From DATDDB01 sp035260545 (GTDB lineage Bacteria; Pseudomonadota; Gammaproteobacteria; Burkholderiales; Gallionellaceae), in the NCBI GenBank assembly GCA_035260545.1, contig DATFUZ010000024.1, forward strand, positions 46,264 to 110,263: a DNA stretch of 64,000 nucleotides. Reading direction: 5' to 3'. How positions within the stretch are numbered: position 1 is the first letter of the stretch; every line of letters begins with the position of its first letter. The position numbers and the translations under genes were made by a program. Below are positions 58,088 to 64,000 of this stretch, piece by piece. The notes under the pieces are model-generated. The model did not search any database, was not told the origin of the DNA, and was given only the letters and a program-made list of their open reading frames with translations.

Positions 58088-58948
58088 GTGAGCTTGGCGG
58101 TTCTCTACTCCAGAGCCCTGTCCGGCATGGATGCGGCGCAGGTCACGGTGGAGGCGCACCTCGCCAACGGCCTGCCCAGCTTCACCATCGTCGGCCTGCC
58201 CGAGGCGGAGGTGAAGGAAAGCCGCGACCGCGTGCGGGCGGCGCTGCAGAACTGCCAGTTCGAATTTCCCGTCAAGCGCATCACCGTCAACCTCGCCCCC
58301 GCCGACCTGCCCAAGGACAGCGGTCGCTTCGACCTGCCGATCGCGCTGGGCATCCTTGCCGCCTCGGGCCAGATTCCCGCCGAGCGCCTTGCCGAATATG
58401 AATTCGCCGGAGAGTTGGCGCTCACCGGAGAGTTGCGCCCGATACGCGGTGCGCTGGCGATGACTTATCATGCGGCGAATTGCGGCCGCGCCTTCGTGCT
58501 GCCGGAGGTCAACGCGGCAGAGGCGGCGCTGGTGGAGGAGGCCACGGTCTATCCCGCGCGCAACCTGCTGCAAGTCGCCGCACACCTTGCCGGACGAGAC
58601 GCGCTCACGCGCTACGTGCCGGACATCCAGCCAGCGCCGCCACCCTACCCCGACATGCGCGAAGTCAAAGGCCAGGTACAGGCCAAGCGCGCGCTGGAAA
58701 TCGCAGCAGCAGGGGGCCACAGCATTCTCATGTCCGGTCCGCCCGGCACCGGCAAATCCATGCTTGCCGCGCGCTTCCCCGGCATTCTCCCGCAGATGAG
58801 CGAGGCCGAGGCGCTGGAGAGCGCGGCCATGCAGTCGCTGGGCGGCACGTTCGAGATCGGCAACTGGAAGGCGCGGCCTTACCGCGCACCGCACCACACG
58901 GCGTCCGCTGTGGCGCTAGTGGGCGGCGGCTGGGCGCGGTTTTGCTAA
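58088..58948 (+). pseudogene. comM: comM (YifB family Mg-chelatase-like ATPase), 3' part lost to an insertion
   Basis: ComM is a hexameric helicase that extends branch migration during natural transformation. Only the first 281 of about 500 residues remain. The N-terminal domain is intact (VEAHLANGLPSFTIVGLPE), and Walker A is present in SGPPGTGKSMLAARFPG, but homology ends at APHHTASAVALVGGG (58930). The next codons, WARFC and a stop, are foreign. The Walker B LFLDELPEF and the C-terminal domain are not found in any frame up to 64000. The remainder is probably beyond the window on the far side of the island. Confidence 0.88.
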
Positions 58949-58992
58949 GTGAGAATTACATCTCGCTAAATAAGAAGTTAGGTAAGTGAGAA
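58946..58992. repeat. Repeats at the island end
   Basis: TAAGTGAGA (58946-58954) and TCTCGCTAA (58961-58969) form an imperfect inverted repeat, 7 of 9 matching. TAAGTGAGAA recurs directly at 58983-58992, 37 bases from the first copy. Repeats of this kind at an element end can be recombinase or transposase binding sites. A stretch ACCTAAC (minus strand, 58983-58977) also resembles the start of an attC site. Confidence 0.45.
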
Positions 58993-59877
58993 ATATGCGC
59001 CTATAGGTACCGGTTGGGTTACGTCGGCCCCCCCTCGGGCGTCCCCTGGTGCGGCCGCCGCAGCTCGCTTGCGCTGCGCCTCCCAGAAGGAGGCAATGGT
59101 TTCTCGAATACACCTGGCCTTAAAGACACGACCAAGATCAATCACTTGATCTACCATCGGGACGGGTTCCTGCACTGTCGGTGAAGCGCGCCAAAGAATT
59201 TCACCGCCTGCGGGCTGGGTGTACACCGCGGCAATGACCCCAAGTAGCTTCATTGAGGGCGTGCCACCGATCGACGTATCGCCAACTGTAAAAACTGGGC
59301 TGCCACTTGAGCCGGGAAACACCGAGGCATCAATCAAGAATACAGGCTCCCCGTTGAAATCATAATCGGGAGCAGTTGCAACGTACCCTCTGCGAAATAT
59401 GGGCAAGTAATGCTTTTCATCGAACATCCCGTTCGGGAACCCAACGAATAATACTGGGGCTGTCACATCGAGGCTCTCTAGCGTACTCGGACCAGCAACT
59501 TCATCGAGTGCTATTGGCCTCAAGAACACTTTCGTGCCCCCCCGCGCGATCATGTCGAGTTGCCACGACAAAGGCATTACTGCCACATCGACGTCTGGAT
59601 CTGGGTGTCCGTGCCACTGCATCCAGAACATGTCATTTCGAACGAAAAATGGCTTCCCTTTGACGGGCCGACCGTCAGAACCTTCGGTGGGGAAGTAGAG
59701 ATACCCTTCTTCGGCACCTGCTACGACATGCTTGTTCGATACAAGAAACAGTTGATGTTCTGAAGGCGACGCAACATCTTGAAAAACGAAGCTCGTTCCA
59801 GCACTGGTGGACCCATAGCGATCCTTCGCCTCAATCCTGATGGGCGTATAGAGAAGTTGGCGAAATGGTGTTGGCAT
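58978..59877 (-). CDS. Trypsin-like serine protease in an integron cassette
   Basis: The 299-residue protein has no signal peptide and is predicted cytoplasmic. The catalytic residues of a trypsin-like fold are readable: His in LVSNKHVVAG, Asp in DPDVDVAVMPLSW and Ser in SVFPGSSGSPVF. The Ala-rich C-terminal stretch (KRAAAAAPGDARGGAD) is low-complexity. Its ATG lies nine bases after the attC R' box on the minus strand, as expected for the first codons of a gene cassette, and its TAA overlaps an ACCTAAC. Cytosolic proteases of this kind occur in defence loci; a role here is inference. Confidence 0.78.
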   Translation of the reverse strand: MPTPFRQLLYTPIRIEAKDRYGSTSAGTSFVFQDVASPSEHQLFLVSNKHVVAGAEEGYLYFPTEGSDGRPVKGKPFFVRNDMFWMQWHGHPDPDVDVAVMPLSWQLDMIARGGTKVFLRPIALDEVAGPSTLESLDVTAPVLFVGFPNGMFDEKHYLPIFRRGYVATAPDYDFNGEPVFLIDASVFPGSSGSPVFTVGDTSIGGTPSMKLLGVIAAVYTQPAGGEILWRASPTVQEPVPMVDQVIDLGRVFKARCIRETIASFWEAQRKRAAAAAPGDARGGADVTQPVPIGAYFSLT

Positions 59878-59885
59878 GGCTACGA

Positions 59886-59981
59886 ACCTAACGCTTGGCG
59901 TGACTGGCCGGAGGCGGCCAAACCCCGGAGCGAACCTGAAGGCTCAGCTTCCAGGCTGTCGGGCACGCCGGGAAGTTAGGC
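59886..59981 (-). other. Integron attC recombination site
   Basis: On the minus strand the site starts GCCTAAC (R''), continues TTCCC and GGCGTG (L''), and ends CACGCC (L'), AAGC and GTTAGGT (R'). R boxes fit RYYYAAC and GTTRRRY and the L boxes pair perfectly. Its length of 96 bases is normal. It begins one base past the stop of the upstream gene and ends nine bases before the start of the downstream gene, exactly the cassette layout. Confidence 0.75.
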
Positions 59982-59982
59982 T

Positions 59983-60462
59983 TCAACCGGTAATTCGGCA
60001 TGGCGCTCTTTCAAGTTCACCCCCAGCAGAACGCCAGGATATTTGGCCCGTCAAAGGGAACTCTGTGTCGAGGTTTACCGCAACAAGCATTGACACCTTC
60101 TCGCCTACTCGAAGCGCGTCAATCGGAAACGTGTTTTTCAGTTCGCTGTCAATTAGGGGATTATGCTGCCCGTCGGGAATAAGGAGCTCAAAGCGCACGT
60201 CATATGCCGTGCTCGGGCCCCAGTTTTCAAATACGAAGGCGTGCCTCCGAACTTGTTGGACATAGCTCACCCGGACGTCGGCTTTTTGCTTTTCACTCTG
60301 CTCCTTCAAGAGCACGCGTCGTTGGAGAGCAGCAAGGTCGGCTTGTATTTGCTGAAGTGGGATTTGGCGCATTGCGACGCGATGAGTGCGATATAGCGAG
60401 AGGAACGAAATGAACGCCGCGAGTAACGCGATTAGGATGGAGAAGAGTTCAAAATTCGCCAT
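59983..60462 (-). CDS. Cassette-encoded single-pass membrane protein
   Basis: The 159-residue product starts MANFELFSILIALLAAFISF, one membrane helix, followed by a helical stretch rich in Gln/Arg (QQIQADLAALQRRVLLKEQ) and a beta-rich cytoplasmic domain (HAFVFENWGPSTAYDVRFEL). An in-frame GTG at 60474 is an alternative start. Its stop codon abuts the attC site. I do not recognise a family. Its place directly before the protease cassette may reflect cassette order rather than shared function. Confidence 0.65.
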   Translation of the reverse strand: MANFELFSILIALLAAFISFLSLYRTHRVAMRQIPLQQIQADLAALQRRVLLKEQSEKQKADVRVSYVQQVRRHAFVFENWGPSTAYDVRFELLIPDGQHNPLIDSELKNTFPIDALRVGEKVSMLVAVNLDTEFPLTGQISWRSAGGELERAPCRITG

Positions 60463-60561
60463 GGTCGGAGACACGCCGCGTTATAAAGCCAAGCTAAAGT
60501 TGAGGGGGGAGGTGCTTTCGTTTTCCCTGGAACCGGGTTAAGCAGGGTATCGCTTGCTTCG

Positions 60562-60759
60562 CTAACTAACGACCTCAAATTCACGGCCCGCATCTTTCAG
60601 GGCTTTCAACCACCTACTGAACCTATCAGCATCAGAGGTCTCGATGACCACGGGATCATCAGATGAAGTGACAAACGCCTCGACTCCATCATCGCGGCTA
60701 CTCAAACTTGTGAAATCTAGTAAGCGGATATCCGCACGTGCAATCCTTATTCTTTTCAT
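60562..60759 (-). CDS. Small hypothetical protein in the island
   Basis: The product is 65 residues from ATG 60759 (GGGAA lies six bases upstream) or 69 from ATG 60771. It starts MKRIRIARADIRLLDF and ends FSRWLKALKDAGREFEVVS. It is soluble, with no motif that I recognise. Same strand as the two cassette genes, but no attC is visible on either side. Confidence 0.5.
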   Translation of the reverse strand: MKRIRIARADIRLLDFTSLSSRDDGVEAFVTSSDDPVVIETSDADRFSRWLKALKDAGREFEVVS

Positions 60760-60771
60760 GATGTTTCCCAT

Positions 60772-61313
60772 GGCAATTCGCTGCTCTCTAGCGGCTATTA
60801 TGCGGAGTGGCCGCCCGATCAGTGGTCCTTCAATTGTTATGCCTTAAGCATGTTCTCCTTAATCTTCTTTAGATCAGGAAATCCTCGGACGCATAATAAC
60901 GTGGCTTGAGCCATAACCACACCCCTTCGGAGTGGGTGCGCTACCATGTTACAGCGGAATTAGTTGCGGGTCCGCCCTCATTTTCGAAGCTGCCGCGCTG
61001 CTCCTCCAATTCTACGCGTTCCAACCAGATAGCCTTCTCTTTCAAATGGGAGCGCCCATTTCGGCGCACGCTCGCTGCCCTAACGCATTAGTTGCTAGTG
61101 CCCCTGTGGCCCTACAGCGGTTTTATGCTCGTCGCCCCCAACCCTTAACCCAAGGGTTGGATTCCCGCAGTAAGCCGAGTGCACCAAGGACTGCGAAACG
61201 ATGTCCATCAAGCAGTCATATGAGGGTTGATTGGGCTCGGTAAACGACTCATGACTTAGAAGCTTCGTCTCAAGTATCTTGACATTAATTCAGCATATAG
61301 GCAAACTCGTCTC
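60772..61313. other. Island stretch without a convincing gene
   Basis: These 542 bases separate the minus-strand cassette-like genes from the plus-strand ietAS pair. Open frames here are short, out of character and lack ribosome sites. A hairpin (CACCCACTCC/GGGGTGTGG type, about 60927-60942) and the inverted repeat AACCCTTAACCCAAGGGTT (61140-61158) are present. The promoter of ietA must lie near its right end. It may be a remnant of lost cassettes. Confidence 0.4.
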
Positions 61314-62489
61314 ATGAAAGCAGAACTACGTTTCATCAATGAGGTTTTTCGCATCGTCAACGGGGCCCTGCGTCTCGATGTGGATAAGGTGCGCAACTAC
61401 ACCGCGTTCCTCGCCGATAAGCTTGAGGCCGCGGGGGAGGCGACCGCGGCAGGGCGCCTGCGCAAGATGCTCGAAGAATCAGATCATCAGTTGCGTCCAA
61501 CTGATGTTCGTTTTTCTCGCACTCTGCCAATTGACTCCGAAAGCCGCTTCCCGCTGGTCGAGCACATTCAATTAAAGGGGCTTAATGAGCCTCCCTTGCA
61601 GCTACCCCTGGATCAATGGGACGTTGTCAACGAATTCCTTAGTGTCGCCAAAAGTTACGGTTCAATCGATACTGAAGAGCTGTCGGGCGCCCTGAGCTTT
61701 TTGATGTTTGGTCCACCGGGAACCGGGAAGAGTCGCCTTGCACGTTACATCGCGAAGGAACTTGGGCTAGAGCTATACGTTGCGCGTCTGGATGGGCTGA
61801 TTTCCTCATATCTTGGCAGCACCTCGAAAAACATCCGAGCCCTGTTCGATTTCGCGGCGAAGACCCCCTGTGTTCTTTTCCTCGACGAGTTCGACGCCAT
61901 CGCAAAGATACGTAGTGATAGTCAAGAAATGGGGGAGCTCAAACGGGTAGTAAACAGCTTCTTGCAAAACCTCGACACCTTAGGTCGGCAATCAATTGTC
62001 TTGGCAGCGACCAACCATGAAGCTCTACTCGATGCGGCCGTCTGGCGGCGATTCACATACCGCCTCGCTATGCGCCTGCCATCAACGGAACAACGTAGCC
62101 AAATGTGGGCGGACTTTTTTGCTCCCACAGTCTTTTCCGACAAGGATTTGCTTGTTCTATCCGACTTGTCGGAAGGATTCTCTGGCTCAGATATTAGAGA
62201 GATCTGCATTCGGCTGAAAAGACGCGCCTTTGCCACTGACCGCCCAATACAGCTGAACGACGCATTTCTGGTGCTCCAGAACCTCTCCATCGCCGGCGCC
62301 GAGAATCGATCCTTTGCCGTTGAACTTAACAATAAAGACGTTCACGAGATTATTCGTATACTGCGGACCCGCGATCAAAGGCTATACAGCTTCGCGACAC
62401 TCGCGGAGCTTCTGAGCGTGTCCAAAGCTACGGTCCATCGACATGCACATCGAGAGGGTGAAGAACATGCCGACTTTGCGCAAAGGTGA
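61314..62489 (+). CDS. ietA: AAA family ATPase, IetA of an IetAS-type anti-phage system
   Basis: The 391-residue protein has an N-terminal helical region, an AAA+ domain with Walker A GPPGTGKSRLAR (about 133), Walker B VLFLDEFDAI (about 187) and the second region of homology ATNHEALLDAAVWRRF, and a C-terminal helix-turn-helix-like end (FATLAELLSVSKATVHRH). Directly followed by a subtilase, it matches the two-gene ietA-ietS system, known as an anti-phage system and first described as a plasmid stability pair in Agrobacterium. Function here is by homology and gene order. Confidence 0.82.
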   Translation: MKAELRFINEVFRIVNGALRLDVDKVRNYTAFLADKLEAAGEATAAGRLRKMLEESDHQLRPTDVRFSRTLPIDSESRFPLVEHIQLKGLNEPPLQLPLDQWDVVNEFLSVAKSYGSIDTEELSGALSFLMFGPPGTGKSRLARYIAKELGLELYVARLDGLISSYLGSTSKNIRALFDFAAKTPCVLFLDEFDAIAKIRSDSQEMGELKRVVNSFLQNLDTLGRQSIVLAATNHEALLDAAVWRRFTYRLAMRLPSTEQRSQMWADFFAPTVFSDKDLLVLSDLSEGFSGSDIREICIRLKRRAFATDRPIQLNDAFLVLQNLSIAGAENRSFAVELNNKDVHEIIRILRTRDQRLYSFATLAELLSVSKATVHRHAHREGEEHADFAQR

Positions 62490-62493
62490 GGGG

Positions 62494-64000
62494 ATGCAAG
62501 AACGTCTACCAATCAAGCTCATCATGCCGAAGCAGGGAGCCGAACGAAAGGTTCCAGGCGGCGGCAGCCCGGCACGCCCGTTCCGTGACGTTGATGAAAA
62601 ATACCGTCAGCACCTGGTCAATCAGGTAACAGCCATTGAAGAATCAATAATCCCTGGGTTGAAGGGAGTTCAGGCAGCGCCGGTACGCGTCAAGACCATC
62701 GCCAAGGCTGCAGCAAAGAGCCACCGCCCCGATACACTCTTCTCTGAACAGTCGTGTCCAATCATTGGGAGCGGCAGCCTGGGGGAGCTATTCATCAAGG
62801 CAACGCCGGAAGGGCTTTCAACGCTAAAGGCGGTGATCAAGACAAACGACTCGGAACGAATTGTCAAAGAATTGTCCTGCATCGAAACCATTGAAGCTGT
62901 GACCCCTACACTGCGGCGCAGGGGTAGCAGTGCCGAGGAGCTCCTTCGGCGCAGTCCGCGGGGGGAGTCAGGCTTCATCACTCGCGTGAATTTGTTCGAC
63001 TTTGGTCCTGGGGAAGATCAGTCGGCGATTGCAGCTGAATTCGAGAAGCGCTGTAAAGAAAAGGGGATCCGGTTGGACTCCCGAGGCTACGCAGCCCAGA
63101 GTTGGACTTATGCCGCGGAATGCCGAAACGTTGCCGAGATTGATGCGCTATCGAAGATGATTGCAGTTCGCTCGATTAGCCACATGCCCTTGATTCGCAC
63201 AATTCGGCCTAAATCACTTGACACCGCACCATTCATTGATCTTCCAAGCCGCGATCCGGGAAATTCTGACATCCCGGTCGTCGTAGTCGTCGACAGCGGT
63301 ATTTCCGCGCACGATCCTGCGTTGAACAGCTGGGTCGTCGGCCGTGATCAACAAGTCGCCAAGCCTTACCAGAACACAGACCACGGCACATTCGTCGCGG
63401 GATTGATTTGTTGGGGACCAGATATGAACCCAACTCTGCCCGGCCTAGAATCGGGGCCCTGTGGCGTGTTCGATCTGCAGGTAATTCCAAACGACGATCC
63501 GGCAAAGGGGGAAACGACTGCGCTTCTTGAGCAAGAACTCCTGATGTCGCTAGAGTCCGCCCTTGAGACCCACGCAAACAAGTATAAGGTCTGGAACCTT
63601 TCCTTAGGGACCGATGTTCCATGTTCTCTTGACGAGTTCTCTGAACTTGCGGTTCAGCTTGATAACTTGCAGGAGAAATACCAGGTCTCATTCGTCATCA
63701 GCGCGGGCAATTACGTAACGCCGCCGCTTCTGGACTTTCCCCGCACGCCGGCCCAGCTTGACCTCGGCAGAATTACCGCTCCCGCCGATAGCGTCCTTGG
63801 CATCACCGTTGGAGCTTTGTCTCACGTTGACTTCAAGACAAAAGGACCCAGGCAACATCACCCCTCGGCTTTTTCGCGCCACGGCGCTGGCCCCAACCAC
63901 ATTATCAAGCCAGACCTCGTGCATTACGGCGGCTCCTGCTCTACTGATGGCGTCCACCTTCATGGCATCCGCTCCATCACGGAAGCTGGGTTAGCGGAGG
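62494..64000 (+). CDS. ietS: Subtilisin-like (S8) protease, IetS partner (cut by window end)
   Basis: The frame runs from ATG 62494, four bases past the ietA stop with AAAGGTGAG as ribosome site, to the window end; ATG 62467 in the same frame is an alternative. The N-terminal 250 residues (PIKLIMPKQGAERK onward) precede an S8 domain in which the catalytic Asp (VVVVVDSGISAHDP) and His (NTDHGTFVAGLI) are visible, followed by KVWNLSLGT and SFVISAGN. The catalytic Ser motif (GTSxAxP) would fall just beyond 64000. No signal peptide, so it is cytosolic. Confidence 0.85.
   Translation, partial: MQERLPIKLIMPKQGAERKVPGGGSPARPFRDVDEKYRQHLVNQVTAIEESIIPGLKGVQAAPVRVKTIAKAAAKSHRPDTLFSEQSCPIIGSGSLGELFIKATPEGLSTLKAVIKTNDSERIVKELSCIETIEAVTPTLRRRGSSAEELLRRSPRGESGFITRVNLFDFGPGEDQSAIAAEFEKRCKEKGIRLDSRGYAAQSWTYAAECRNVAEIDALSKMIAVRSISHMPLIRTIRPKSLDTAPFIDLPSRDPGNSDIPVVVVVDSGISAHDPALNSWVVGRDQQVAKPYQNTDHGTFVAGLICWGPDMNPTLPGLESGPCGVFDLQVIPNDDPAKGETTALLEQELLMSLESALETHANKYKVWNLSLGTDVPCSLDEFSELAVQLDNLQEKYQVSFVISAGNYVTPPLLDFPRTPAQLDLGRITAPADSVLGITVGALSHVDFKTKGPRQHHPSAFSRHGAGPNHIIKPDLVHYGGSCSTDGVHLHGIRSITEAGLAE

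Larger units (their letters stand above)
58930..64000. mobile_element. Genomic island inserted in comM (left boundary visible)
   Basis: Chromosomal homology stops inside comM at 58930 and the DNA becomes visibly A/T-richer. It holds an integron attC site, protease and defence genes and a long non-coding stretch. comM is a known insertion target of large elements, for example the AbaR/Tn6022 islands of Acinetobacter. No integrase or transposase gene is seen before the window ends, so the element type is undetermined and the right end is outside. Confidence 0.75.

Noticed and set aside
58977..58983. GTTAGGT at the protease stop as another attC site
   Set aside because: The R'' box is good, but no R' partner occurs before the comM junction; at best it is a truncated site, so it is listed only with the junction repeats.
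60472..60486. Possible second attC end (CACGCCGCGTTATAA)
   Set aside because: It resembles L'-R' boxes, but no matching R''-L'' pair lies within 150 bases on either strand, and GTTATAA breaks the R' consensus.
61073..61095. CCCTAACGCATTAGTTGC as a candidate recombination core
   Set aside because: The R box pattern is broken at its first base and there are no complementary L boxes.

Overview
The window looks like a chromosomal stretch of a GC-rich betaproteobacterium, probably of the Nitrosomonadales (Gallionellaceae, Sulfuricella or Thiobacillus-like). The evidence is gene content: a glnA-DUF4124-ntrB-ntrC cluster, metX-metW, hemA-prfA-prmC, mreBCD-mrdA-rodA-rlpA, and a glutamate-cysteine ligase of the type known from Acidithiobacillus, Thiobacillus and Nitrosomonas. 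Most of the window is ordinary housekeeping DNA packed into operons with ATGA or GTGA stop/start overlaps. Taxonomy is inferred from gene families only.

Layout. 1-4560: the 3' part of metF, a U32 tRNA-hydroxylation protein, a YhcH/YjgK protein, cytochrome b561 and a coiled-coil lipoprotein. 4632-10513: nitrogen regulation (ntrC, ntrB, a DUF4124 protein, glnA) behind a sigma-54 promoter with two NtrC sites, then a CDF metal exporter. 10604-16797: a rhodanese, small membrane and secreted proteins, uppP, a membrane diguanylate cyclase, DUF1289 and YkgJ metal-cluster proteins, and an AraC/GyrI regulator. A decayed second copy of the DUF1289 gene lies at 12826-13025. 16910-19294: an A/T-richer foreign insert with a nuclease-DUF2075 helicase protein and a small partner. 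19566-28510: MFS transporter, thiC with a TPP riboswitch, gatCAB and mreB/mreC. 28507-37472: cell-shape genes, a zinc-ribbon/RDD/pilin-like fusion, prmC, prfA and hemA. 37548-46622: ampG-metW-metX behind a SAM-II riboswitch with an intrinsic terminator, then a gshA-apbE-PTS operon. 46821-52292: an ABC-F protein, murI, a secreted serine protease and purU. 52350-57519: amtB, glnK, a porin and two TorF-type outer-membrane proteins. The porin-glnK-amtB unit has its own sigma-54 promoter and NtrC-like dyads, so it and glnA form one nitrogen regulon.

57690-64000: ubiK, then comM, whose reading frame stops abruptly in mid-domain. From there to the window end is a mobile island. It carries a trypsin-like protease and a membrane protein separated by a well-formed integron attC site, a small unknown protein, a 0.5-kb non-coding stretch, and an AAA ATPase-subtilase pair matching the ietA-ietS anti-phage system (ietS runs off the window). 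This island and the nuclease-helicase pair at 16.9 kb are the best places to look for unrecognised defence functions. No tRNA, rRNA, CRISPR array or transposase gene was seen.
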